The notes under the pieces are model-generated. The model was given only the letters and a program-made list of their open reading frames with translations. It was not told the origin of the DNA and did not search any database. This document shows, in pieces, positions 10,382 through 20,452 of a stretch of DNA of 64,000 nt. A program made the translations under genes and the position numbers. Source of the DNA: Kiritimatiellota bacterium (GTDB lineage Bacteria > Verrucomicrobiota > Lentisphaeria > Oligosphaerales > JAADHN01); contig JAADHN010000090.1 in the NCBI GenBank assembly GCA_013151865.1, positions 1 through 64,000 of the forward strand, written 5' to 3'. The number at the start of each line of letters is the position of its first letter. Within the stretch, counting starts at the first letter, position 1.

Positions 10382-10507
10382 CCAATGCTCTTGGAGGCAA
10401 CCACGGCAGTCCGTATCGTCTCGCAAGGATCTGGAACACAGCCAAACCGGCAGCTCCGCGACTGGATCCGGACGATCTTGGGACGCGTAGTAAAGGAGAA
10501 CTCTGCT

Positions 10508-11473
10508 GTGAATACTCGATTCAAACGCTTCCGATGGGGCTTGGCGTCCATCCTGATCGTCGCTTTCGGCGGGACGGCCGCCGCCCAGAATCACGGATAC
10601 CCCTCCGGCGGCACGGGACCAACAGTGCCCGATCCTCCGGCGGCCGAGTCCAATGCAGCGCGACTGGACGCCATCCGCCAGACCGCGTATTCGCGTCAGA
10701 TCACTTCCCTGCGCCGACTCACTTCACGGATCGTGCGCGGAACGGCACGCTTCTCGCGCGCGGGCAATCGGCGTCTGGTTCAGGCCGGACCCGACTTCCG
10801 CCTCACCGACGTCGCCGCCGACGTGAGCTACGGCGTACTTAAGCACATGAACGTCACCGCGACCGGGGAAGATGCCGAGGGATACGTCCGCGAAACCGTT
10901 GTCGGGATCGGTTGGGAACTGGGCGAGGCCGTGGGCGGCGGCTTCGAACTGACCAATTCCCGCACCTATGTCCGCGGCCCCAACGGCTGGGAAACGGAGG
11001 CGACCGGGGGCGACGCCTACCTGACCCTGGAACTCAACGAAATCTTCACGATCGGGGCCTTCGGCACCGCCGAGCAAATCGATGTCGAGGGGTTCAACGA
11101 CAACGGCTTCCGGTATACCGGGGCCGCCACGGTCACCGGCCAGTTCCAATTGGGCGACACCAACCTCGCCGCGTCGGTTGTACTCGCCGGTACATCGGAG
11201 GACGTCACGCGCCGCGAATACGACACCCTCCTCTGCTCCCTGCTCGATGCCGAAACGAAATGGAGCGAGAAAATCAGTACCTCGGTCTTTGTCTACGGCA
11301 GCGACTCCCTGCGCCAAGACATGCCCGGCGACCGCTCCTTCTGGACGGTCGGTGCAGACGTGGACTATGCCGCCACCGACCGCTGGGGCCTGACGTTTGG
11401 ATACGAAAAGGCACTGGCGATAAAAGACTTCCGCGAAGATCGCCTCCACTTGACTCTGACGTACTCGTGGTGA
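10508..11473 (+). CDS. Putative outer-membrane beta-barrel protein with signal peptide
   Basis: GTG start with AAAGGAG about 8 nt upstream; signal peptide RFRWGLASILIVAFGGTAAAQ; alternating amphipathic strands, terminal aromatic (...HLTLTYSW). Confidence 0.7.
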   Translation: MNTRFKRFRWGLASILIVAFGGTAAAQNHGYPSGGTGPTVPDPPAAESNAARLDAIRQTAYSRQITSLRRLTSRIVRGTARFSRAGNRRLVQAGPDFRLTDVAADVSYGVLKHMNVTATGEDAEGYVRETVVGIGWELGEAVGGGFELTNSRTYVRGPNGWETEATGGDAYLTLELNEIFTIGAFGTAEQIDVEGFNDNGFRYTGAATVTGQFQLGDTNLAASVVLAGTSEDVTRREYDTLLCSLLDAETKWSEKISTSVFVYGSDSLRQDMPGDRSFWTVGADVDYAATDRWGLTFGYEKALAIKDFREDRLHLTLTYSW

Positions 11474-11847
11474 AGTCGGCCGGAGTCGGGAGTGAGTGTA
11501 CCTTGTTGTCTGTAATTTAAGAAGTCCGGTCCTGTCCGGGGCCGGCCGGAACAAGAGGCCGGGGTTTCGCCGGGCGGTCCGGGCTGGGTCCGGCCCGCCA
11601 CAAACCCGAAAACACGTCCAAGCGCGAGCGCCGAAGTTGCGATACGCCCCCGCCATTTACCGAGGGCTGGTGCACGTTCCGGTCACGCGCCCGGAAGAGG
11701 AGTTCCAGGCGACAGACCCTGTCCAATAAGACAGACGGGAATACCTCGGCAGCCCGTGGCACGAATGACTTGCGACCTTTGGGCGGTCCGTGAAGAAACC
11801 GGACGAAAGTGCCCGCACTCCAAGGCGGATCGAGCAGTTCGGACGCC

Positions 11848-13902
11848 TCAGCCCCCGGTCCCCCGCGAGGGGGCATGCCGGTCGATGTCGATCCCCACGC
11901 GCGGTAGCTGGAAAGCCCAAACCGCACACACCCAGAACGCCACGGCAGCCAGTTCGCCGAGAATCAGACCGATGAAGAACGGTTTCAACTTCTCGAACGA
12001 ATTCTTTCCCCCGTACTTGAGCACGAAACTCTTGATGACCCAGGCCATGAAGAACGAGGACCAGTAATACCGGGTGAGCGGGTTGGCAAAAATAATGTAG
12101 CCGATCGGGTGAGGAAACCAAAAAAAGAAACGCCGCAGGACCAGGGACAAGGCCGTCCAGGCCCCGCCGATCCCGACAAACACCAGATTGGTGGGGGTCC
12201 AGGCCTGGCGGCCGGCACTCAGATCCCGGGCCGTATCCATCAGCATGGGCGTCATGTACGTATAAAACCACGGTTGCATGCGCTGGGCGCCGACCCGATA
12301 CGCCAGGCAAATGGAAAACACGATCGCCGTGAGCACACTCAAGACGATAGCCAGAATCACGGTCAAGTGAAAACGCCGAACGTGAGCCCGGCTCTCGTCC
12401 CGAAGCTTCTCCGCATTGAGAAGACTGGGCGCAAGAAACGTTTTCACATCATAGAAGAACACGGCGTAGAAAGTGACCAGCGGCGCCAAGATCCCCGTGC
12501 CGACCGCCGTATTGACCCGGAATATGTGGGCCAGATGAAAGGGACCAGTGTGGGCCTGAAACCCGAACAGGCCGCTTTCAACGACCATGCGCATCAGGGA
12601 AATGGTCATGAGCAGAACCACGATCACGAATAGAGCAGACCACCAGAGACGAGCCGGCAACGTTGCGTGCGTGAAATGCGCACACATCCACCAGATCAGG
12701 AAGAACACGCTGCCGGCCAAACCGAACACGGGGGTCCAAGCGCGCCGGGGCGCCGCAGCATTGCGCGCGGTTTCACGGACCCCTATCAGGGCCTTGACGA
12801 GACAAGCCGCCCCGAAGACCATCATAGCCCCGCCGCCCTGGGCCGTAATGAAATTGCTCACCGAGCGCATGTTTCGTGGAAAGTCCACCTCGTTCACCCC
12901 GAACCCGGCTTTGCACGCCAGGAAAATCATCAACGTGTGCACGAGGAAATAGAACCAGACCGAAAAAGTGATTTGGGGCGGCAGGAGAAAAGCGATGCCC
13001 AAGGCCGTGAAGAATAGGTTGAACGTAAATGTATTGCCGATGCTTTTCAGGAACGTCCCGGCGAATACCCCGCTATTCAACGAAAGGGGGACTTGTCCCA
13101 AGCCGTGAATCCACCCCTCGCGCACCGCACCGTTCCAGAGCAGAACCAAGAAAGACACCGCGAACCCGGCCCAGAAAAGCGGCTGACGGAACATGGACGG
13201 TGCGCGCCCCGGACGTCCCTCTTCCGGGAGGAGCGCCTCAGGCAGCTTCGTGAGGGGAAAGATGAGTTTCTCCCGATGCGCCCATTGCGGGTAGAGCACC
13301 GCGGAAAGGAAGTAGAACATAGCGTAGATAAGGAACGCAAACTGCAGCCAATGGAACAGCGGCCCGACCCATTCCCCCCAGGGGACGTCATACCAAAGAG
13401 ACTGGGTTTCATCCAAACCTTCCCGGAACTGAAGGACCGATTGCGGATTGGTGAGGAACAGGCGCCGGTCCAGATAAGGAATGACGTCCTGCGCCCACCC
13501 CCGCTGGGGCGTGTTCCACTTGGGATTGAACGGCGTGGTAATGATGGGAATCAGTTGGTCGACGAACCCATAAACCGAAATGCCGCCCGTCACGAACAGG
13601 GCGGCGAAGATCGTGAGCAATTCCGCGCGGACGAATGGACGCACCCGCGGCAAGAGACGCAGAATCGGATTGACCAGCAGGACGATCCCGGCCAAGAACA
13701 GGAATGCCAACACCGGGATTTGGGTGGCCGTGAAACGGACATCCTGTCGGTGGTTGGCGTAGATCGTGATCAGAACTTGTGCAATGCAGAGGAGGAGCGC
13801 CGCAAGCACGGCGACCCAACCGATGCGCACTTCGCTCTTTCCCGGCTTCCCGCCGTCGGCGGAGGTCCCGACGCCGAATCGGACATAAGGCGGCTTTTCC
13901 AT
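11848..13902 (-). CDS. Polytopic membrane protein, DUF6785/DUF6784-like family (copy A)
   Basis: About 12 hydrophobic segments; clear paralogue of the protein at 20453-22495 (shared PKW.T.QRGW, YPQWA.REKLIFPL, FW.GF, N.MR..SNFITAQGGGA). Confidence 0.8.
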   Translation of the reverse strand: MEKPPYVRFGVGTSADGGKPGKSEVRIGWVAVLAALLLCIAQVLITIYANHRQDVRFTATQIPVLAFLFLAGIVLLVNPILRLLPRVRPFVRAELLTIFAALFVTGGISVYGFVDQLIPIITTPFNPKWNTPQRGWAQDVIPYLDRRLFLTNPQSVLQFREGLDETQSLWYDVPWGEWVGPLFHWLQFAFLIYAMFYFLSAVLYPQWAHREKLIFPLTKLPEALLPEEGRPGRAPSMFRQPLFWAGFAVSFLVLLWNGAVREGWIHGLGQVPLSLNSGVFAGTFLKSIGNTFTFNLFFTALGIAFLLPPQITFSVWFYFLVHTLMIFLACKAGFGVNEVDFPRNMRSVSNFITAQGGGAMMVFGAACLVKALIGVRETARNAAAPRRAWTPVFGLAGSVFFLIWWMCAHFTHATLPARLWWSALFVIVVLLMTISLMRMVVESGLFGFQAHTGPFHLAHIFRVNTAVGTGILAPLVTFYAVFFYDVKTFLAPSLLNAEKLRDESRAHVRRFHLTVILAIVLSVLTAIVFSICLAYRVGAQRMQPWFYTYMTPMLMDTARDLSAGRQAWTPTNLVFVGIGGAWTALSLVLRRFFFWFPHPIGYIIFANPLTRYYWSSFFMAWVIKSFVLKYGGKNSFEKLKPFFIGLILGELAAVAFWVCAVWAFQLPRVGIDIDRHAPSRGTGG

Positions 13903-14148
13903 ACGCAGACGGCTTTCCGATTCGCGGGTGATGTTCGGCTCGCGTGCAGCACGGACGCCTGGGCCGACAATGAGGCGGGCGGTACGATACCCCGCGCAAA
14001 GCCGAACGTCCAAGACCTGCGCCGCCGGTCTCGGCAGAAAAGGGGCACATTTCAGGACTTGTCTTCCGCGGCGCCGATATTACAGTCCAGCCCGCGCCCC
14101 GGAAACCGCCCCGGGCCCACACCGGAAGAACAGCGAAGGCCCCCGAAC

Positions 14149-15300
14149 ATGCCCGATTGGATGGAAATCAAGTACCAAGACCCCGCCACCAAGAGCTACC
14201 TAGGCAGTCCGAGCCTGGTCCGGCTCGATAACGGCGACCTGCTCGCGTCACACGACTATTTCGGCCCCGGATGCCCCCGGAGTCACGAAGACGAGGAACA
14301 CCTTACGAGCATTTACCGCTCCCGGGACGACGGCCGCACCTGGAGCAATGTCACCCATGTGGCCGCGGCTTTCTGGAGCAGCCTGTTCACCCTGAACGGC
14401 GACGTCTACCTCCTGGGTACGTCCCAGCAGTACGGGTCCATCGTCATTCGACGCAGCACGGACGGCGGGAATTCATGGACGCACCCCAAAGACGAGAAAA
14501 CCGGCCTCCTTTTCGCCGGAGGCCCATACCGGATTTCGCCAAACTACCATTGCGCACCGGTCCCGGTGACACTGCACAACGGACGTCTTTATCGCGCCTT
14601 CGAAGACAACACACCGTGCGTCTGGGGCGCGGGCTTCCAATCCCTGGTGATTTCCGCGCCGGTGGATGCAGACCTCCTGAACGTGGCTTCCTGGCGCATG
14701 ACCAACAAACTACCGTTCGAACCGGAATGGCTGCCGGGCGACTGGCCGCCGCTCAAGAACCCCGGCTGGCTCGAAGGCAATGTCGTGGCCACGCCCGACG
14801 GCGAGTTGCGGAACATTCTCAGATTTCACGCCGAACCGCTGGTGGATAAGGCGGCCGTGATCCGGGTCGAGGACGAAGGGCGCCGGCAAGTGTTCGACCC
14901 TGAAAACGGCTTCATCGATTTCCCGGGGGGAATGTCCAAGTTTACCATCCGCCGCGACCCGGTGACCGGGACCTACCTCTCCCTGACCAATCCCAACTCC
15001 GACCCCCGACACGTTCACCAGAGAAACCGGCTCGCCCTGTGCGCCTCCCGCGACTTGCGGAGTTGGCGCGTGATCGAAACCTTGCTCACGGACGACTCGG
15101 GGTTGAAACACGAAGAATCGGTCCGGCGTACCGGGTTTCAATACGTGGACTGGCAGTTCGACGGCGAACACATTATCTACGTGGTCCGCACAGCGTACGA
15201 CGGCGCCCACAATTTCCATGACGCCAATCGAATGGTTTTCCGTCGAATCGAGAACTTTCGGAACCTGCCGACCAGGGCAGACGGAATCCGGGAATCGTAA
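14149..15300 (+). CDS. Sialidase/neuraminidase-like beta-propeller protein
   Basis: Asp-box motifs SRDDGRTW and STDGGNSW; MPDWMEIKYQDPATKSYLGSPSLVRLDNGDLLASHDYFG. Confidence 0.8.
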   Translation: MPDWMEIKYQDPATKSYLGSPSLVRLDNGDLLASHDYFGPGCPRSHEDEEHLTSIYRSRDDGRTWSNVTHVAAAFWSSLFTLNGDVYLLGTSQQYGSIVIRRSTDGGNSWTHPKDEKTGLLFAGGPYRISPNYHCAPVPVTLHNGRLYRAFEDNTPCVWGAGFQSLVISAPVDADLLNVASWRMTNKLPFEPEWLPGDWPPLKNPGWLEGNVVATPDGELRNILRFHAEPLVDKAAVIRVEDEGRRQVFDPENGFIDFPGGMSKFTIRRDPVTGTYLSLTNPNSDPRHVHQRNRLALCASRDLRSWRVIETLLTDDSGLKHEESVRRTGFQYVDWQFDGEHIIYVVRTAYDGAHNFHDANRMVFRRIENFRNLPTRADGIRES

Positions 15301-15337
15301 TCCGACCCGCAACGCCCCCTTTTTTGAGGACGCACCG

Positions 15338-16570
15338 GTGACAATCACGGACTGGCGATGCCTGTTTCGACTCGAGTGCGGCGTCCGGCACTATGCTTGG
15401 GGAGAACGCCCCGGACCGGATGGCGCCCCGCCGTTCATCGCCGACCTGATCGGCGTCCCGGCCGCTCCCGGCGAACCTTTCGCCGAACTCTGGATCGGCG
15501 CTCACAGGCAGATGTCCGCCAAAGTGCTGCTGCCGTCCGGCAAACTCCCGCTCGACAGGCTCATCGCGACCCACCCCGGCCCCCTGCTGGGGCGCCGCCT
15601 CGTCGAACAGGGGAAAACCGCCCTTCCCTTTCTCCTGAAAGTCTTGAGCTGCGAACGCCCTTTGTCCGTCCAAGCGCATCCGGACGCGAAACTGGCAGCG
15701 GCACTCCACGCCCGAGATCCCGTGCATTATCCGGACCCGAACCCCAAACCGGAACTCGCCATTGCCCTGACTGGCCTGGAGGCCCTCTGCCAGTTCCGAC
15801 CCGTGGCCGAAATCATCGCCGACCTCCGCCCGCGCCCTCCCCTAGCCGATTTTTTCGGCCCGTTGCCGCCGGACCCGGGGCCGCACGACAGCACCAAATG
15901 GCTCCGGAACGCCTGGCGCCGTCTCATGGAACTCGGCCCCGACGAGTGTCGTCCCCTTCTGCACAAACTGTCGGAAGTCGTCCGCGCCCCCGGATGGCGA
16001 CAAACGCCCCAAGACCGCTGTTTCCGCCGGCTGCACGAGCGGTATGCAAAGGACCGGGGCGTGCTGGCCGCTTACTTTCTGAACTTCGTGAAGCTTGAAC
16101 GCGATACCGGCATTTTCCTGGCGCCCGACGAACCGCACGCCTATCTAAAAGGAACCATTGTCGAGTGCATGGCCAACTCGGACAATGTGGTGCGGGCCGG
16201 ACTCACGACAAAATTCACGGACACCCCTGTGCTGCTCGACATGCTCAGCTACCGGGACACGCCGCCCCACCCCCTCCATGGTGCGCCGATCACCCCGGAA
16301 GTCCGCCGTTACATCCCGCCCACGCCCGATTTTCAAGTGGAACTTGTCCGAGTCGGACCGGACCGGACCGTTACGGCCGCTTCCGAGGGAATGATCTCGC
16401 TTCTCGTGGTCACTCGCGGAACCATGGAAATGCGAACCGCACATTCCCCGCCTCTCGCTGCTTGTCGCGGTACGGCCTGGCTCTGGCCCGCGGCCCTCGA
16501 TTCGGTCGAGTTCCGGGCCGACTCCCCGGGTGTCGAATTCTTCCGAGCGATGCCAAATCCGAACGCATAG
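15338..16570 (+). CDS. manA: Type I mannose-6-phosphate isomerase
   Basis: GTG start after TGAGGA; VQAHPDAK, HYPDPNPKPELAIALT, PDEPHAYLKGTIVECMANSDNVVRAGLTTKFTD: type I PMI motifs. Confidence 0.93.
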   Translation: MTITDWRCLFRLECGVRHYAWGERPGPDGAPPFIADLIGVPAAPGEPFAELWIGAHRQMSAKVLLPSGKLPLDRLIATHPGPLLGRRLVEQGKTALPFLLKVLSCERPLSVQAHPDAKLAAALHARDPVHYPDPNPKPELAIALTGLEALCQFRPVAEIIADLRPRPPLADFFGPLPPDPGPHDSTKWLRNAWRRLMELGPDECRPLLHKLSEVVRAPGWRQTPQDRCFRRLHERYAKDRGVLAAYFLNFVKLERDTGIFLAPDEPHAYLKGTIVECMANSDNVVRAGLTTKFTDTPVLLDMLSYRDTPPHPLHGAPITPEVRRYIPPTPDFQVELVRVGPDRTVTAASEGMISLLVVTRGTMEMRTAHSPPLAACRGTAWLWPAALDSVEFRADSPGVEFFRAMPNPNA

Positions 16571-16707
16571 CACCCCGCATCCGCCTGGAGAACACACCGG
16601 CAAAAAAAGCAACCCCCGGTGAAAGCACGCCCGAGGGCTGCAACAAACCCGTATGAAAGCGAATCTGCCGGTCCACGTCCCCGGCGCCCGGCAGACCGGC
16701 CCCCAGG

Positions 16708-17484
16708 TCAATGAAACAACTCGTTGCCCCGGTAGTAACGCACGACGCCGCCCGAGAGGAAACGCCGGATAGAACGCCAATTGCTCCATTTTACGTGACC
16801 ATCTGCGTATCCGATATTCGAACCGCCGTTGTGCACGGTCGAATCGTCGATCAAGGCGCTGTAACCCAAACCCGTCCCGCAGGAGCAGCCGAGCTGCGAA
16901 TCGCTGTACGACGAATTGCAGGCTATGTACCGCCACAGATACCCGCCGCCCGGCGACCAGCCGCCGTAGACATACCGGCAGTCGCCGAGAATGAGGGTCT
17001 CGGTCGGGTGCTTCAACTGCACGTCTCGAACAGGACGGGGCTCGTCACGACCCACACCGTTCAGCGTCCCGGAAATCGATTCGTTGTACCCGTACGACGG
17101 CCGGGGCGCCCCGTTGTACGCCCGGTCGATGAATTGCCCATAATTCCCGTTCCAAGTCCGATCCGAGCGGGCCGGACACAGGTAGGTGTTCGCATCGCCG
17201 ATGTACGAGTAAATGGCATTGAACCACTGCCGGTCTTGATTCTGCACGGAAAGATTGCGCATGGTGGACCAGTTCCAGCGCGGGTACTGCCCGTCGTAGT
17301 CGTCCGTGTACTGAATCATTCCGAGCATGAGTTGTTTGAGATTGGATTGGCAATTGGCCTGCATGGCCTTGCCCTTGGCTTTCTGCAAAGCCGGCAACAA
17401 CATGCTCGCCAGAATGGCGATGATGGCGATCACCACGAGCAGTTCGATCAGAGTGAACCCCTTCTTCCCGTCGGTTGCAGCCAT
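16708..17484 (-). CDS. Type II secretion/pseudopilin-like protein with C-terminal H-X9-DG motif
   Basis: [29 protein letters not shown] prepilin-type N-terminus; [16 protein letters not shown] near the C-terminus. Confidence 0.9.
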   Translation of the reverse strand: MAATDGKKGFTLIELLVVIAIIAILASMLLPALQKAKGKAMQANCQSNLKQLMLGMIQYTDDYDGQYPRWNWSTMRNLSVQNQDRQWFNAIYSYIGDANTYLCPARSDRTWNGNYGQFIDRAYNGAPRPSYGYNESISGTLNGVGRDEPRPVRDVQLKHPTETLILGDCRYVYGGWSPGGGYLWRYIACNSSYSDSQLGCSCGTGLGYSALIDDSTVHNGGSNIGYADGHVKWSNWRSIRRFLSGGVVRYYRGNELFH

Positions 17485-17676
17485 GATGCGGTCTCCTTTC
17501 CTTTTTCCGTTCCTTCCTCACCTTTTCCCCCATCCCAAGTCAAAAAACACCCCGGAGCCAATGGGCCGACGTGTCCGGAAAGGAACTATAACGACCTTAT
17601 CCGGAAAAAACAAGTGAAGTCCAATCCGCGGACTCGACGGCGGACGCCAAGTCCGCAGACACACAATCCGACAGCC

Positions 17677-18140
17677 TCACCCCATCAGCCCCCCAATGGC
17701 GGATGCGGCCGCCAACGCCTCGGCGTGTTTGCCGATCTCCCAGGTCCGCCCAACCTGGGCTGCATTCAGGAATACGTCTGCGTCGTCGGCATCCTTCTGC
17801 GGCTTCGGCCCGAGAGAACGTCGTGCCAGTCGAGCGAAGCGAAACCCCGCCCCGGGTTGGGCGGCCTTGGGCGGTAAACCCGAGCGGGCGATCCCCCCTG
17901 TCCCAAACCATCTGCATGGTGTGGAACGGGTTGATCTCCCGGCCGAGCGTCAGGGAAGGACACTGGGTCCCACTTGCGCATGGCGTACGTGTAATCCAAG
18001 CCAATCCCCCGGGAGCTGCTCCCACTTCCCGGCGCGCGGCGCACCGAGCCGCACAACCGTCTGCCACGGCGTCGGAAAAGCCACACCCCGCTCCCGGGCT
18101 GTCGGGGATGAGCCCATCCAGACATTCATCAGGGTCGGCA
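17677..18140 (-). pseudogene. Decayed/frameshifted CDS remnant, family unknown
   Basis: Coding-like text continues through shifted minus-strand frames: TVVRLGAPRAGKWEQLPGDWLGL / LDYTYAMRKWDPVSFPDARPG / REINPFHTMQMVWDRGDRPLGFTAQGRPTRGGVSLRSTGT / KPQKDADDADVFLNAAQVGRTWEIGKHAEALAAASAIGGLMG-stop. Confidence 0.5.
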
Positions 18141-18443
18141 GAGGCCCCGTCAAGCCGGGCACACGTCGAACCCTGAACGCGGAAGGCGCGGGACCGTAAA
18201 AGGACCGAACGACCACGGCCGACTCCTGAAGGACCAGTAAAAACGGACGGACCTTCCGAGGGCTCGGGCCCACCGCCGCAACCGCCCGATTGTTTTGGAC
18301 GCTCTCGCAGTATTGCGTCTTTGCAGGCGATGCTGTATGCTCCCTCGTTTCAAGGAGGCTGCCGATCCGATCCCGCCCCTCGCATTTCACGCCGTGGGGG
18401 CGCGTGGGTTCAAACGGAAGTGGAAACCATCGAGGCAATTGCC

Positions 18444-20369
18444 ATGCAAACCGGATTCCGTCCCGTGTCCCACAAACACGTCGTGCTCGAGGACGCTTTT
18501 TGGGCGCCCCGGCAGGAGATCAACCGCACCGTTACACTCTCCATCGAGTACGAGCACTTGAAAGAAACCGGTCGAATCGACGCCCTCCGGCTCGATTGGA
18601 AACCCGGCACGCCGAACGCACCGCATATCTTTTGGGAATCGGACGTGGCCAAATGGATTGAAGCGGCGGCCTATGTCTTGGCCCGACACCCGGACCCCGA
18701 ACTCGAACGCCGTGTGGACGAAGTGGTCGAACTGCTGCGGAGAGCCCAGCAGACCGACGGGTACGTGAACGTGCATTTCACTTTGGTGGAGCCCGGCAAA
18801 CGCTGGAGCAATCTCCGCGACTGGCACGAACTCTACTGTGCCGGGCACCTCATCGAGGCGGCCGTCGCCCTTTACGAAGCCACGGGGAAACGGACGCTGC
18901 TGGACGTCATGCGTCGGTATGCCGACTGTATCGCGGAAGTTTTCGGCCCGCAGCCGGGCGCCAAGCAAGGCTACCCCGGCCATGAAGAAATCGAACTGGC
19001 ACTGGTCCGTTTGACCCATGCCACCGGGGACCGCCGGTATATCGAGTTGAGTCGCGTTTTCGTGGACCGGCGGGGCACGTCGCCGAACTATTTCGAAGCA
19101 GAAGCCGCGGCGCGCGGGGAAGATCCGGCAGCAGTCCGGGAACGCCTGCATTACTGGCAGGCCCATTGTCCGGTACGCGAACAGACCACGGCGGAAGGCC
19201 ATGCCGTGCGCGCCATGTATCTCTACTGCGCCATGGCCGACTTGGTCGCGGAGACTGGGGACCGTCTCCGCGAGGCCTGCGAGCGCCTGTTCGTCAATGT
19301 GACCGACCGCCGCATGTATGTGACCGGCGGCGTCGGCTCCAACGCCGAGGGCGAACGGTTCACCCGCGACTACGATTTGCCCAACGACACGGCGTACGCG
19401 GAAACCTGCGCGGCAATCGGCCTCGTGTTCTGGATGGCGCGAATGCTGCAATTGGATTGCGACACCCGCTATGCCGACATCCTGGAACGGGCGCTCTACA
19501 ACGGCACGATCAGTGGTGTATCGCTCGACGGCAAGCGGTTTTTCTATGTGAACCCTCTCGCCGTTCATCGGACCCCGGAACAACTTGCCGGGAAAACCGA
19601 TGCAAACGAACGGTTCGCGGGCGTGCGCCGGGAATGGTTCGGTTGCGCCTGCTGTCCCCCGAACATTGCTCGCATGGTCGCCGCCGTCGGACGCTACTTT
19701 TACTCGGCGGCGCCCGGCGAACTTGCCGTCCACCTCTTCGGAGAGAGTCGGGCGACGGTGGAAATCGACGGACGCCCGGTCGCAGTGACCCAGCAGACCC
19801 GCTACCCATGGGACGGGACGGTCCGATTCGGCTTGGATCCGGGCCCTTCCACCCGCCGGTTCGGATTCCGAATCCGCGTGCCGGGTTGGTGCCCGGGAGC
19901 CACCTTCCGGATCAACGGCCGGACGCACACACCGGAAATGTTGCGGGGCTACGCCCGTCTCGAACGCGAGTGGCGCGCCGGCGACGTAATCGAGTGTTCT
20001 TTCCCTATGCCGGTCCGGCGCCTGTATGCGCACCCCCGGGTCCGGTTCGATTGCGGCCGGGCGGCGTTCCAACGCGGCCCGATCGTGTATTGCTTCGAGG
20101 GTACGGACAACGGCAACGGCCTCGAGGAGGTTTCCGTCCCGCGGGACGCCTCGTTGAAACCACAATGGGAGCCGAACCTGTTGGGCGGCGTGGTCGTGCT
20201 GCGCGGGCGGGGAAAGAGACTGCGGCAGGCAAGCGGGACACGGCGACTGTACAGCATGGAACCCCCGGACGAAGAATGGGTCGATCTCCAGGCCGTGCCG
20301 TACTGTGTGTGGGAAAACCGCGAACTCGGCGACATGCAGGTCTGGATCCGGGAGACCCCGGCCGACTGA
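18444..20369 (+). CDS. Glycoside hydrolase family 127 (DUF1680; beta-L-arabinofuranosidase-like)
   Basis: Full-length family features: VVLEDAFWAPRQEINRT, WESDVAKWIEAAAYVL, GQ/HELYCAGHLIEAAVA, EWFGCACCPPNIARMVA. Confidence 0.92.
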   Translation: MQTGFRPVSHKHVVLEDAFWAPRQEINRTVTLSIEYEHLKETGRIDALRLDWKPGTPNAPHIFWESDVAKWIEAAAYVLARHPDPELERRVDEVVELLRRAQQTDGYVNVHFTLVEPGKRWSNLRDWHELYCAGHLIEAAVALYEATGKRTLLDVMRRYADCIAEVFGPQPGAKQGYPGHEEIELALVRLTHATGDRRYIELSRVFVDRRGTSPNYFEAEAAARGEDPAAVRERLHYWQAHCPVREQTTAEGHAVRAMYLYCAMADLVAETGDRLREACERLFVNVTDRRMYVTGGVGSNAEGERFTRDYDLPNDTAYAETCAAIGLVFWMARMLQLDCDTRYADILERALYNGTISGVSLDGKRFFYVNPLAVHRTPEQLAGKTDANERFAGVRREWFGCACCPPNIARMVAAVGRYFYSAAPGELAVHLFGESRATVEIDGRPVAVTQQTRYPWDGTVRFGLDPGPSTRRFGFRIRVPGWCPGATFRINGRTHTPEMLRGYARLEREWRAGDVIECSFPMPVRRLYAHPRVRFDCGRAAFQRGPIVYCFEGTDNGNGLEEVSVPRDASLKPQWEPNLLGGVVVLRGRGKRLRQASGTRRLYSMEPPDEEWVDLQAVPYCVWENRELGDMQVWIRETPAD

Positions 20370-20452
20370 CCCCCCTCGGCGCCCGTATCCGAAAGCGAGC
20401 CTGGCACCACGTCGAGAGCCGGCAAGGGCCTCTCACGATGGCCGGACGACGC

